From positions 1 to 64,000 of the IMG/VR virus record IMGVR_UViG_3300022752_000015: a stretch of 64,000 nt of DNA; one strand, given 5' to 3'. This document shows, piece after piece, positions 53,901-61,908 of the stretch. The notes under the pieces were generated by a model. The model searched no databases. It saw only the letters and a program-made list of their open reading frames with translations, and was not told the origin of the DNA. Positions within the stretch are counted from its first letter, which is position 1, and each line of letters starts with the position of its first letter. The DNA is from a virus. The translations under genes and the position numbers were made by a program.

Positions 53901-54502
53901 TCACCTTTTGCTGCTTCTTTTAGCATCGAATAATCGATTCGAGGGAATCGGTAAAATCCCTCCATGTATCCCCTGGATACCAGATGGAACAGACGTTGAA
54001 GACCTACTGAGGTTTTTGGTAGAACAACTAGATGATGACGACGTTTGACGGGATCATTGTATTTACCTGACTTCGTCTCGTCCTCGTTCTCAACAGTCAA
54101 AGCTGCTTCATCCGTGCCAACGTCTGTCGTCTCGTCATCGCCATCAACGACCGCGGTGATAGGAGTAATGATGGACTCGTCCTTTGCAGGTTTTACCTTG
54201 GACGCTTCCAGATCTTTTTTCCACTGGGTAAGATCAGGATGAACGTACATCTCGCAGCCAGGGATAAACTTAAAGTTCTTTCCTGACTTTTTCATCTTTT
54301 CGGCATGAAGAAAAGCGTGACAGAACCCATTCATGTTACCATGGTCCGTCAACGACCAGGCATCCATACCGTTCTCTAACACGTAATCGATGTGTTCTTG
54401 CGGGTAATCAAGACCATCGTACTGCGAAAATGTAGAATGCGCGTGGAGACCGACGAACCGATTTGGTCCCCCGCCACGCATTTCCTTCTTGCTGTTTGAC
54501 AT
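50909..54502 (-). CDS. dnaE: C-family DNA polymerase (DNA polymerase III alpha)
   Basis: 1197 residues. PHP domain (about 15-300; LHAHSTFSQYDG, LTDHGNMNG), with an acidic insertion at about 100-150. Palm motif GPGRGSAAGSL (467-477) and catalytic PDIDSD (508-513), then fingers, duplicated HhH and a C-terminal OB domain (near 1100-1190, GKPYLLLTAIGLEG). A replicative polymerase independent of the host is plausible. C-family enzymes occur in some large phages, while most use families A or B. No clamp, clamp loader or helicase is in the window. Leaderless behind a class I promoter. Confidence 0.95.
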   Translation of the reverse strand: MSNSKKEMRGGGPNRFVGLHAHSTFSQYDGLDYPQEHIDYVLENGMDAWSLTDHGNMNGFCHAFLHAEKMKKSGKNFKFIPGCEMYVHPDLTQWKKDLEASKVKPAKDESIITPITAVVDGDDETTDVGTDEAALTVENEDETKSGKYNDPVKRRHHLVVLPKTSVGLQRLFHLVSRGYMEGFYRFPRIDYSMLKEAAKGDHLMISTACLGGPLAFDAFEQLQKVPFEELKHQLLNDRSLLDRIIATMSNTYDKLVDAVGRDNVCLELQFNKLPAQHLVNRALIEFSKRNSLRDRVVVTCDSHYSRPENWKEREIYKKLGWLNYQNFDPSLLPKSKDDLKCELYPKNAKQVWESYLSTTEGMDFYDDEFVKDAIERTHDIVHNELGDIQPDKTMKLPSYVIPEGTTEDKALVVACKNGLKWRGLDSRQDYIDRIKYELGIIKGKKFSRYFLTMKAIMDIAREHMLIGPGRGSAAGSLVAYVLGITNLDPIEYDLSFERFLNPSRTGAPDIDSDISDRDLLIELLRKNLGERNVIPISNYNTFRLKSLIKDIARFYSIPFEEVNAALAPVEDDVKKEVFKPGTDKNLFVLTYEDAIKYSKSLQDFIAAHPEVAEPIEILFKQNRSLGRHAGGVIVSEDVAERMPLILARGEAQTPWVEGMNYKHLEEFGWIKFDLLGLETLRIIERCIGLILERREGVKNPDFKQIRAWFDKHMDPKNIDLNDQKVYEYVYHEGRFAGIFQLTQTGAQRLFTKAKPRSIIDIATLTSIYRPGPLAANVDKLYIDAKNNPDKIDYQHPLIKKVLESTYGCIIFQEQTMRLCSVVAGFPEAETDTIRRNIMKRSASKKDDAAADARKAKEEFVLGAVKNGVNEKVASELYDKILFFSGYGFNASHAVSYAIDSYYCAWLLTYYEEEWLCAYLESMSGNDEKRAKAFSEVKALGYKIVPIDVNYATKSWTILEGKRFMPSFLSCKGIGEAAIDEIVENRPYKSVEEMLWNDDGSWKHSKFNKRAFEGLISIRAFDSLDCVGEGKTFNSYKQMHHILIDKGADIKKTSKKNPTLGMENFRNLLIETNDIDEWTRGELVDNSVKYLGSFNSNILVSQELIAKLESKGVKSIDLIEQTDVYWFIISDVKEKKTKNGKPYLLLTAIGLEGQTRRIFCWGWDGRTELPKYSTCIAEITVDNYGNKTFMSKVKVIDE

Positions 54503-54508
54503 AGTAAC

Positions 54509-54538
54509 ACTATATCTTTACAGCAAACTGTTTTGCAC
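54509..54538 (-). promoter_or_regulatory. class I promoter of polymerase gene
   Basis: GTGCAA (54533-54538), 18 bases, TATAGT (54509-54514), six bases, ATG at 54502. Confidence 0.85.
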
Positions 54539-54585
54539 CACAAAGATTTGGAAAAGAAAAAGCCTGATCTTTCGTATTCATCCCA

Positions 54586-55539
54586 TCATGCAAAGGTTGT
54601 CGTTCCAATGAAGACGACCTTACCCTTTACCATATTGATGAATCTTTCTTTGAGGTTGAGGGCGTCGAGCGCAGCCTTCAGAGCGTTCATCTTGTTGTCA
54701 TTCTTAGCGTTAGGTAGCGACCCGGATGCTGAGCGTGGCTTCCATATCGCGGAACGCCTGTCAATCTCTGCTGCTCGAGTTGCTTCTGCTTCTTCGCCTT
54801 GCCCGAAGTCCACCCCCTTTGCTTCAAGCCAGTCTCTTGTGATGAACTCGACGCCGCTCGTCGTTATCAACGCTTGGGTTATCAGCTCTGCTGCTAGGTC
54901 AGAATCTGCATCGAGTATGTTGGCTTGAAATTCGCGAGGTCTCTTGTTCTTTCCCCATGGAAGTCCTCTAGCGGATCCCATCGTCATACGCCGAACGATG
55001 TCTTGTTGAGCCATTCCAGCCGCTGCAAGTTCAATCGCTGAATAAACTTGATTTATCATTGTTCCCGCATCACGAGGCGGATTAGCTGCATCGAACACAG
55101 CGTGGATCATCATCCACGGCGTCGGCCAAAGATCTTTGCCCATTTCAGCAGATCCGTTGATGAAGACGGTTCCTCCCTGGGCGAGAGCATCCTTCAACTT
55201 ATCAAATTCGTAGTCAAGTTTGAAAGACTTGAGAATGTCTAACCCTTCTTCTGCTTCATAGACGTGAGATCGGTCAGAAGAGATTGGTATCATCGAGTTT
55301 TGTCGAGCCACGACTGTCGCAGGTACCATGTAGACCGGCTGAGGCCACGTCCTAAACGCTGCTTTCGCCTTCGCTTTGAAAGCAGGAGTAGAGCTGAACT
55401 TTGCGACTGCTTTTCTATTCTTCTCAGGAGTCCCTGGCTCATGGATCGCAGGAGTGATGTCTTCTAACGGTGCCTCGATCATCACCCTCGAGATCTCTTC
55501 CTTAATGATTCTGCGTAATTGTGATACCGTGATCTTCAT
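54586..55539 (-). CDS. probable virion protein with LRRIIKEEI leader
   Basis: 317 residues. MKITVSQLRRIIKEEISRVM then I-E-A is the best copy of the shared motif. The remainder has an Ala/Lys-rich region (FKAKAKAAFRTWPQPVYMV) and no known domain. AAGG site upstream; a weak GTGATT-18-TATATA promoter-like pair lies about 30 bases further. Confidence 0.7.
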   Translation of the reverse strand: MKITVSQLRRIIKEEISRVMIEAPLEDITPAIHEPGTPEKNRKAVAKFSSTPAFKAKAKAAFRTWPQPVYMVPATVVARQNSMIPISSDRSHVYEAEEGLDILKSFKLDYEFDKLKDALAQGGTVFINGSAEMGKDLWPTPWMMIHAVFDAANPPRDAGTMINQVYSAIELAAAGMAQQDIVRRMTMGSARGLPWGKNKRPREFQANILDADSDLAAELITQALITTSGVEFITRDWLEAKGVDFGQGEEAEATRAAEIDRRSAIWKPRSASGSLPNAKNDNKMNALKAALDALNLKERFINMVKGKVVFIGTTTFA

Positions 55540-55633
55540 GCTTCGTTCTACCTTAACCTGATGTTATTATATATAACCGCATCTGGCAAAAAAAATCACA
55601 TGATTTGTGCAGCTATCAAACGCCCCATAGGCG

Positions 55634-55657
55634 ACTGCGGGAAGCAGTTCTTTTTCC
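55634..55657 (+). terminator. possible hairpin with T-rich tail
   Basis: ACTGC-GGGAA-GCAGT (55634-55648) followed by TCTTTTTCC. Short stem in the leader region before 55689; could be a weak terminator or attenuator. Confidence 0.35.
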
Positions 55658-55688
55658 AAATTTCTTATAAGGAGGTATATTTATCGAC

Positions 55689-56159
55689 ATGAGAGCAAAA
55701 GACTATCTAGCAGAAACATTTGGAGAACCCATAGGAAGTTACGCAGGTAACGCACCAACGGGTGTGATGGACACAAGAGAAGCAGGAATGCCATGCGAAG
55801 AGTGTGGCATGATGTCGCAATCAGTCGAGTCAGATTGTGGTTGCGGTGGAATGGAATCTGAAATGTGTGGAATGTGTGGAATGCCTGCCGATCAATGTTC
55901 ATGCGAACAAGCTTCAGTTTGCCCTATGTGCGGTATGATGCCTTTAGAGTTAGAAGGGCCATGCACATGTGCAATGACAGAAGCAAAAAAAGGACCTTCT
56001 AAATCAACAGCAAAAAAAATATTGAAAGGCGCAGTAACCGCAACAGAAAAAGCAAAAAAAGTTGATAGTTGGGCTACGAATCCTTGGGCCGCAGCAAATT
56101 GGATGTCAAAGCAAGCAGGCGTTCCATTTCACGGAAAAAAGAAGAAAAAGAAAAAGTGA
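55689..56159 (+). CDS. Cys/Met-rich putative metal-binding protein
   Basis: 156 residues. Between about 35 and 95 there are some 14 Cys, mostly as CGM/C-x2-C units (CEECGMMSQ, CGMCGMPADQCSCEQ, CPMCGMMP), suggesting a compact zinc or copper cluster. N-terminal RAKDYLAETFGEP may be another targeting peptide with L-A-E. The C-terminus is basic, ending in a run of eight Lys. AAGGAGG is 13 bases before the ATG. Candidates: metal store, zinc ribbon array, or DNA-packaged basic protein. Confidence 0.7.
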   Translation: MRAKDYLAETFGEPIGSYAGNAPTGVMDTREAGMPCEECGMMSQSVESDCGCGGMESEMCGMCGMPADQCSCEQASVCPMCGMMPLELEGPCTCAMTEAKKGPSKSTAKKILKGAVTATEKAKKVDSWATNPWAAANWMSKQAGVPFHGKKKKKKK

Positions 56160-56161
56160 AA

Positions 56162-57229
56162 TCACTTTCCGTGAGGACCATTTTCTTTGACAGCATTTGA
56201 AGTGATACCTAAAAATTTAGCTTTGCTTCTAAACTCTCTAATACTTTTAGCGCCTGAATATGACAGACCTGATTTAATGCCTTCAAGCAGGTCTGTCAAA
56301 GTATCTTGAAGAGAACCTCTGTAAGGGATCAACGTTGACTCTCCTTCAGCAACGGACACCTTACCTCTCCATTCCAATTGCGCTTCTCTTGAAGCCATTC
56401 CGCGAAACTTCTTGTAACGTTGGTTGTCTTTTGTAATGATTGCTCCTGGGGATTCATCATGTCCAGCAAGAACTGATCCTAGCATCACCATGTCCGCTCC
56501 AGCAGCTAGAGCTTTCACTGCATCGCCGCTGTTCCTAATTCCACCATCTGCTACAATGTAAACGTCCCTGTCGGATTTTGCACAATCGATGATTGATTGC
56601 AGCGTTGGAACTCCATGTCCTGTGCGAATTCTCGTTGTACACATGGATCCTCCTCCGACACCGGTACGTATGGAATCAGCACCCCAGTCAGCAAGATCAT
56701 TGAAGGCTTCCAAAGTTGCAACGTTGCCAGTCATTATGTGAATTTTTTTACCAAATTTTACTCTTAGCTTATTTAGAGCATTTTTAACATTCGTGTGGTG
56801 ACCATGCGCAACATCAACGCAGAAAGCCCTACAACCCACGTCATATAGTTCAACTGCTCTTTCAAGATAATCACCCGTCGCACCAACAGCCACCATCAAG
56901 TTCGGGATAAAAGCCGAAGAACTATTGTCACAATCATCAAGCAATAGTTTAGCCGTTTCAAGAAACATCTTTTTAGAATCATCGATTGAACAGTATCGAT
57001 GCAAAACTCCGAAGCCTCCAAGCTTTGCAATGACAGCCGCCGACTGAGGACTTATTACTGTGTCCATAGGAGAACCGACAATGGGACACTTTAATTCTTC
57101 GTGTTTGTCGGTTAAGCTAGCAAAAGCGGAGTCAAATCCAGGCACTGAAAGATCTACATGCGATCTAGACTCTATGTCTGAAAGTTGAGGGACGAGCAGT
57201 ACATCATCGAAGCACAATGAACGTTGCAT
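56162..57229 (-). CDS. IMP dehydrogenase / GMP reductase family
   Basis: 355 residues, TIM barrel without CBS domains. [11 protein letters not shown] (5-15), [31 protein letters not shown] with the catalytic Cys, [27 protein letters not shown] and [10 protein letters not shown]. Lack of CBS and the M-A-S-x-E/Q segment favour GMP reductase; the Arg-Ile-Arg-Thr-Gly context is closer to IMPDH. Either way it controls the IMP/GMP balance for phage nucleotide supply. Confidence 0.88.
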   Translation of the reverse strand: MQRSLCFDDVLLVPQLSDIESRSHVDLSVPGFDSAFASLTDKHEELKCPIVGSPMDTVISPQSAAVIAKLGGFGVLHRYCSIDDSKKMFLETAKLLLDDCDNSSSAFIPNLMVAVGATGDYLERAVELYDVGCRAFCVDVAHGHHTNVKNALNKLRVKFGKKIHIMTGNVATLEAFNDLADWGADSIRTGVGGGSMCTTRIRTGHGVPTLQSIIDCAKSDRDVYIVADGGIRNSGDAVKALAAGADMVMLGSVLAGHDESPGAIITKDNQRYKKFRGMASREAQLEWRGKVSVAEGESTLIPYRGSLQDTLTDLLEGIKSGLSYSGAKSIREFRSKAKFLGITSNAVKENGPHGK

Positions 57230-57270
57230 ATTATTTCATACGATATATTATGAAAACTTTTTTACTTTGT

Positions 57271-57828
57271 TCAAAAAAGCTTAACTGCTTCTAAAAAGAA
57301 ATTCTTTTGCAAATTTTCAGGAACTGCTTGTTGCAAAGAAACAGGACAAAATTCATGCCTGTCTACGGCTACATTGTAATGATTTTCTAGATTAGGATTT
57401 TTTTTATCATGTGAATGTCCATGTATTACATGAGACACTTCACCCCAATGAGAATCTTTTACTTTTCTAGAAAAAGCTTCGTGCAACGGATAATGGACAA
57501 GCAAAACGCCTGCTACGTTGATAGAATCGTATACTTTTTTAAACCCTGCATCTAAAAAAAACGAGTCACTATCTTTGTCATGGTTGCCTTTAATAAGAAT
57601 TTTCTTACCCTTTAATCTGTTTATTACATCTCTTAGTTGAATGGAGTCCACGGGACGCAACAATGAAAAATCGCCAAGATGAAAAGTTAAATCATCTTCA
57701 TCTACGAATGAATTCCACGTGTCTATCATGAATTCATTCATTTCGTCGACCGTCTTAAAGGGTCTGTCACAATATTTTATGATGTTCGCATGAAAGTAGT
57801 GAGTGTCAGAACTAAAAAAAATTCTCAT
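57271..57828 (-). CDS. calcineurin-like metallophosphoesterase
   Basis: 185 residues. All five metal motifs: D-x-H (SSDTHYFH), G-D (HLGDFSL), G-N-H-D (IKGNHDKD), His (LVHYPLHEA) and G-H-x-H (IHGHSHDK). Small stand-alone phosphoesterase, possibly acting on nucleotides or 2',3'-cyclic ends; a partner of the ligase gene immediately upstream is plausible. Confidence 0.9.
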   Translation of the reverse strand: MRIFFSSDTHYFHANIIKYCDRPFKTVDEMNEFMIDTWNSFVDEDDLTFHLGDFSLLRPVDSIQLRDVINRLKGKKILIKGNHDKDSDSFFLDAGFKKVYDSINVAGVLLVHYPLHEAFSRKVKDSHWGEVSHVIHGHSHDKKNPNLENHYNVAVDRHEFCPVSLQQAVPENLQKNFFLEAVKLF

Positions 57829-59513
57829 TATGCAAGAATTAATCTTACATATGATTTCAACAGATTTTCACTTTGCGAAACTTTACTTTTTGACAAAGAA
57901 TTCCAAATTGCTAGTTTTGAATCTTCATTCAAAAAATCAGGCAAATTTTTCATGAACTGTTCTCCTTGTCCAGTCGACAAAAATTCTCTCATTTTTGTGC
58001 CAGAAATTCCGCCGGAAGATTCTCTGGGTACCGATCCTGCCACGACTTTTCTCGTTAGATCAATCGCATTTTTTTCATTATTGATTATACCATCGACGCG
58101 ACGGGCAGCATCTTCTGGGTCTCCATAAAGAGTCACTACTGTTTCTTCTGATTGTCTGACTAGGTTGGAGATTGCAGATCTCAGTTCATACATGGGAGAA
58201 ATTCCTTTTGTAAACCTGATGGCAACTTTATCTCCATACGTCTCTTGTATGGCTGGCAAGTAGTAGTTTTTCCACAACGGGACCATGTCAGAAGAACTTA
58301 TTTCGTCTCTTCCTCCAGTAGATACGTACACTAGAATCAATTCATTTCCGTCTGCTTCTGCTGCATCCAATAACGCTTGATGACCTCTGTGGAAAGGTTT
58401 TGCAGCCATAGGAATGACAGCTATCTTTTTGAGTCTATGACCTAAAACGAACAATCTGGTTTTAGCGGTCAGCATTAAATCTTCTTGCTTATTTAAGAGA
58501 GTTTTAACAGGATGATATGCTCCTATGTCTTCTTCAGACATCTCATAAACTCTTGCCGACAAGTCTTTCAACACCTCTTCGGGTCGAGAATCACCCATGA
58601 CAATCTGCAATTCGTCCAGAATTAGATCAGTAGCAGCGTTGATGTCTTCCCAGTATGCTGCTTCTTCTTGCGGGGTACCCTTATACCTAGATTTCTTTTT
58701 CTCTCTTACTTCTTTGCTGTGTTGATCAGCTGCTAAAACTTTATATAGCTGCTTCTCAGACATATCATCACCTTTGACAGTGATGACTACCCCTTCTGAT
58801 TGTCCTCCCAACGAAGATTCCAACGCTTGAAAAGAACTAATAACTCCGCCGAGAATTTCTTGCGGATTTGAAAAATCAACTGTCTCTAGATTTTGTGCGA
58901 ATAATTCTCTAAGTCTCGGATCAAGATGTTCGCTATTTTCAAATATCTCCGCCCTAGAAGACAAATTACCTTCGTAGAGTAGTGGAAAAGAATTTAACTG
59001 TAATATTTCTCTGTACTCTTCTAGTTTAAGAGGATCATCAATAAACGTGGAAGAAGAATAGATTTGCCCCTTTGATGATGCATATACTGCCGGTCCGAAC
59101 CCGACCAAAAACATGCCGTGTTTCTTCGCGTAATCTCTAGTTACAGTAGGTTTATTTTGGACAAATTCTATAAAAAATTCTGTATTGAGAGGAATTGAAG
59201 AAGTTCCTTCATGGACTCTTTTCAAATGATCATACACAAATTTGTATTGAGACGTACCTAACCCAGACGTTTTAATGTCTTTGTCTCTCTTTTCCAATCC
59301 AGAAAATTCCGTAGAATAAATGATATTTCCCTTATACGAAATAATCCAGTTTTTTGTATAGTCACTTGGGTCAAATTGCGCATCATTGCGTATCAAGGTA
59401 AGTTTCGTTCCGTCGATTTTCTCGACAGCCTTGATATGCTTTCTGATAAAATTAGAGGCAGCCTTCGGAGTCTTGACTGCTTTTTTTAGTTCTAGAATTG
59501 AAATATCTAACAT
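57828..59513 (-). CDS. RNA ligase-like domain fused to HxGH nucleotidyltransferase
   Basis: 561 residues. N-terminal ligase-type nucleotidyl transfer motifs: EKIDGTKL (K32, motif I), EFFIEFV (near 112, motif III), EGVVI (240-244, motif IV) and a Lys of motif V near 258. C-terminal cytidylyl/NMN-adenylyltransferase domain from about 360, with VIPMAAKPFHRGHQALL (HxGH at 375-378) and SGTKMREFL near 510. The extreme C-terminus SENLLKSYVRLILA is the shared targeting-type motif. It may join or heal RNA ends and also make a nucleotide cofactor; related phage NMN adenylyltransferases are known. Confidence 0.8.
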   Translation of the reverse strand: MLDISILELKKAVKTPKAASNFIRKHIKAVEKIDGTKLTLIRNDAQFDPSDYTKNWIISYKGNIIYSTEFSGLEKRDKDIKTSGLGTSQYKFVYDHLKRVHEGTSSIPLNTEFFIEFVQNKPTVTRDYAKKHGMFLVGFGPAVYASSKGQIYSSSTFIDDPLKLEEYREILQLNSFPLLYEGNLSSRAEIFENSEHLDPRLRELFAQNLETVDFSNPQEILGGVISSFQALESSLGGQSEGVVITVKGDDMSEKQLYKVLAADQHSKEVREKKKSRYKGTPQEEAAYWEDINAATDLILDELQIVMGDSRPEEVLKDLSARVYEMSEEDIGAYHPVKTLLNKQEDLMLTAKTRLFVLGHRLKKIAVIPMAAKPFHRGHQALLDAAEADGNELILVYVSTGGRDEISSSDMVPLWKNYYLPAIQETYGDKVAIRFTKGISPMYELRSAISNLVRQSEETVVTLYGDPEDAARRVDGIINNEKNAIDLTRKVVAGSVPRESSGGISGTKMREFLSTGQGEQFMKNLPDFLNEDSKLAIWNSLSKSKVSQSENLLKSYVRLILA

Positions 59514-60767
59514 TTATCGACCGAATAAGATGCGTATATACCTGGATATAGATTCTCTTATCTTATACGAAGAATAGTAAGATTGCACCATGGTCGCATC
59601 TGGTTCTGCCAAAAACGGAAACTCTTTTCTAAATCTTCCTACGGCGGCGAGCTTCGAAGATTTATCTACTTCTGCACTTGTCAAATCTAATCCTTGAGCT
59701 TCAGGAGAAAATAGCTTTTCATTAACAAAATCTTCGTAGATATTTTCTATGTCATCGTCTGACATATACATTTTCATTAACGAAAGTATGCCAGAAAAAG
59801 ACTGCAATTTTGTCATGTCATCTGACGACGAAGGAACCTTACCAAACAACAATGTAAATATTTCGTCTATATTTTTTACGTAGCTTGATTCTGCTGTTGA
59901 TAGTTCTCTATAAACGAAAGAATCTCCTAATTTAACAGGTTGACCGATTAGTTCTTTCGGAATATTAGGATCGTCAGGGTATTTCTGCAACTCCACAGTG
60001 GTTCTCAACCCTTGCGAAACAGAAAAAGAGAGCAGCTTAATTGGATCAGATTTCTTCTTAATCTTTATTTTTTCTGGTGGGTATACTAGGCTATTCTTGG
60101 CAAGAATGACTGCATCATTTAGAGTTGATTTTGTCGTTAGAGATCTCAACAAATATTTGTGGAACACGCCTTTTACGCCCTCTTTTACGTCTTCCCAAGC
60201 CGAAGAATGTCCAAATTTCGCAAATGAATCCGGACGGCCCCCAGCATAGTCTACTGATTCAAAATCAACTTGAACGAATACTGGGTCTGCGTCTTTTGTT
60301 TGCCTGTACGCAAACAAAGCATTTATTTGATCTCCTCCGTACTTTTTTCTATTTTGTCCTACATACCAAATTTTCCCAGGTACCACTTCTTTTCCTTCAA
60401 GAGAAGCTAGTAGATCAAATATAGTTTCTATTTTTTCAGCAGGAACTGTCAAGTCAATATCGCCTACCGAAGGCTTAAATTTTGTGAATTCTTTATCCGT
60501 TATTTTATCGTTGAATAGATGTTCAGAAGATCCGTTAAACGCCTCACCGGATGAGAGTAATGAATTTCGTTGTGAACGATCCCAAATAGGAACGCCAAAT
60601 TCATTCTCGTACAACGAATCCAAATTTTTAAAAGCAGTAATGATAGATCTTTTTAGAGAAGAGCGATCTAATTTTTTAAGATCTATTTTGTCTGCATACC
60701 CAGGACGACCAAAGAAGTTTACAACTTCTCCAGTCTCACGATCTATAGCCTTAGTATTACCACCCAT
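59514..60767 (-). CDS. polymerase-beta-type nucleotidyltransferase
   Basis: 417 residues. NGSSEHLFN (near 80) then PSVGDIDLTVP (near 100) and FVQVDFE (near 170) give the G-S ... D-x-D ... D pattern of the nucleotidyltransferase superfamily. C-terminus IRESISRYIRILFGR is the shared motif. One base from the ligase/HxGH gene and surely co-expressed; together with two phosphoesterases this looks like an RNA repair or modification set. Confidence 0.75.
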   Translation of the reverse strand: MGGNTKAIDRETGEVVNFFGRPGYADKIDLKKLDRSSLKRSIITAFKNLDSLYENEFGVPIWDRSQRNSLLSSGEAFNGSSEHLFNDKITDKEFTKFKPSVGDIDLTVPAEKIETIFDLLASLEGKEVVPGKIWYVGQNRKKYGGDQINALFAYRQTKDADPVFVQVDFESVDYAGGRPDSFAKFGHSSAWEDVKEGVKGVFHKYLLRSLTTKSTLNDAVILAKNSLVYPPEKIKIKKKSDPIKLLSFSVSQGLRTTVELQKYPDDPNIPKELIGQPVKLGDSFVYRELSTAESSYVKNIDEIFTLLFGKVPSSSDDMTKLQSFSGILSLMKMYMSDDDIENIYEDFVNEKLFSPEAQGLDLTSAEVDKSSKLAAVGRFRKEFPFLAEPDATMVQSYYSSYKIRESISRYIRILFGR

Positions 60768-60784
60768 ACGTCGATTCCAGAATG

Positions 60785-61345
60785 TTAGAATGACTCTCTT
60801 TGTACAACACCATCAAGAACCACAAGGCCTGTTCCATTCATGTTAACATCCGTTGGAAGAACTCTCAATTCTAAAGCTATATCTTCAACTGTAACTTTAG
60901 AGCCATTGTACCCGCCTAGGTCTTCCCAAACTTCTCTAATTCGATCGGGGTCAACAGATTGAGATGTCTCAGAAATGAATCCCCAATTGCCTTTCGACCA
61001 TTCTTTAATTTCTCTTGTCGTAATCTTAGAAATAGACTCTGAAATATTTTTTTTCTGATTACTAGATCTAGATTCTTGCTTCAATGTTCCCATCAAATAA
61101 CCATGAACCTGTTGCAGATTTTCATGAGCAACAGAAAGATGATCTTGAACCCAACCCGGGAGTTGATCATCGTCTGCCATGACATCTTGAATATCAGAAG
61201 CCATATTCATCACGGCTGACAAACTAGATTTTACCATTGCACCTTCATCGTCAGGTCCATGTAAAAATCTTTGATTTTCGCCTGATTTTGCAAGAGTAAT
61301 TTCTTCTTTTATGATTCTTCTTAACTGTTCAAATTTAATTTTCAT
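60785..61345 (-). CDS. probable virion protein with LRRIIKEEI leader
   Basis: 186 residues from the ATG at 61345 (MKIKFEQLRRIIKEEIT). Leader nearly identical to that of 54586-55539. Acidic helical middle (DIQDVMADDDQLPGW) and an end with EVWEDLGGYNGSKVTVEDIALELR, resembling a short helix-turn-helix-like segment. No known domain. Confidence 0.7.
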   Translation of the reverse strand: MKIKFEQLRRIIKEEITLAKSGENQRFLHGPDDEGAMVKSSLSAVMNMASDIQDVMADDDQLPGWVQDHLSVAHENLQQVHGYLMGTLKQESRSSNQKKNISESISKITTREIKEWSKGNWGFISETSQSVDPDRIREVWEDLGGYNGSKVTVEDIALELRVLPTDVNMNGTGLVVLDGVVQRESF

Positions 61346-61347
61346 GT

Positions 61348-61908
61348 TTAAACGGCCTGTTTGGAACAACGTTGTTTTAAGAGATAAACATGTCCTTCAT
61401 GTTTGTCTGCAATGCCTTGTAACAAATTATCGATACCGTTTGACAACATTCCACACTCATTCAAAGAAGACATCGCGTGATCAATTACTTTCAAAAAGTT
61501 CAACTCTGCAATCATTGAGCGTTTTGCTAAATCAGTCGATTGCGGAATCGTCATACCTGATCCAACGTTAGAAATGAGTTTTAACATTTGAGAATGAATC
61601 AGCTGAATATTGACGTTGGAAGTTGATCCAAGGCCTATAGCTTTTTCAGCAACTGAATCTACTTCTGCAGAAACGCCTTCGTACAATCGTTGAAAAAGAA
61701 GATGATCGCCGTAGAATGGATCTCCCATGCAAGTCCAGTGATGATTCTGGTGTAGTTCTGCCAAAAATTTTAGATGAACTAAAACAACAGAAAGCTGGCA
61801 ATAAGGAACATTTCCCCACTCAGCCATCATATTTTCTGTAATGATGTTTAAGTTTGGTTCGATCGTCAACATCATGTGTAAAGATTCGGTAATTTTTTTC
61901 TTGCTCAT
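61348..61908 (-). CDS. Dps/ferritin-like protein
   Basis: 186 residues. H57 (NHHWTCMG), H69 (GDHLLF), D84 and E88 (EVDSVAEKAIGLG) reproduce the E. coli Dps ferroxidase residues H51, H63, D78 and E82 with identical spacing; D67 is replaced by Gln73. A four-helix bundle with a C-terminal extension containing Cys and basic residues. Dps oligomers oxidise iron and can coat DNA. Next to motif-bearing genes, and with a SOD-like gene elsewhere, it suggests oxidative protection of phage DNA or infected cell. Confidence 0.8.
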   Translation of the reverse strand: MSKKKITESLHMMLTIEPNLNIITENMMAEWGNVPYCQLSVVLVHLKFLAELHQNHHWTCMGDPFYGDHLLFQRLYEGVSAEVDSVAEKAIGLGSTSNVNIQLIHSQMLKLISNVGSGMTIPQSTDLAKRSMIAELNFLKVIDHAMSSLNECGMLSNGIDNLLQGIADKHEGHVYLLKQRCSKQAV

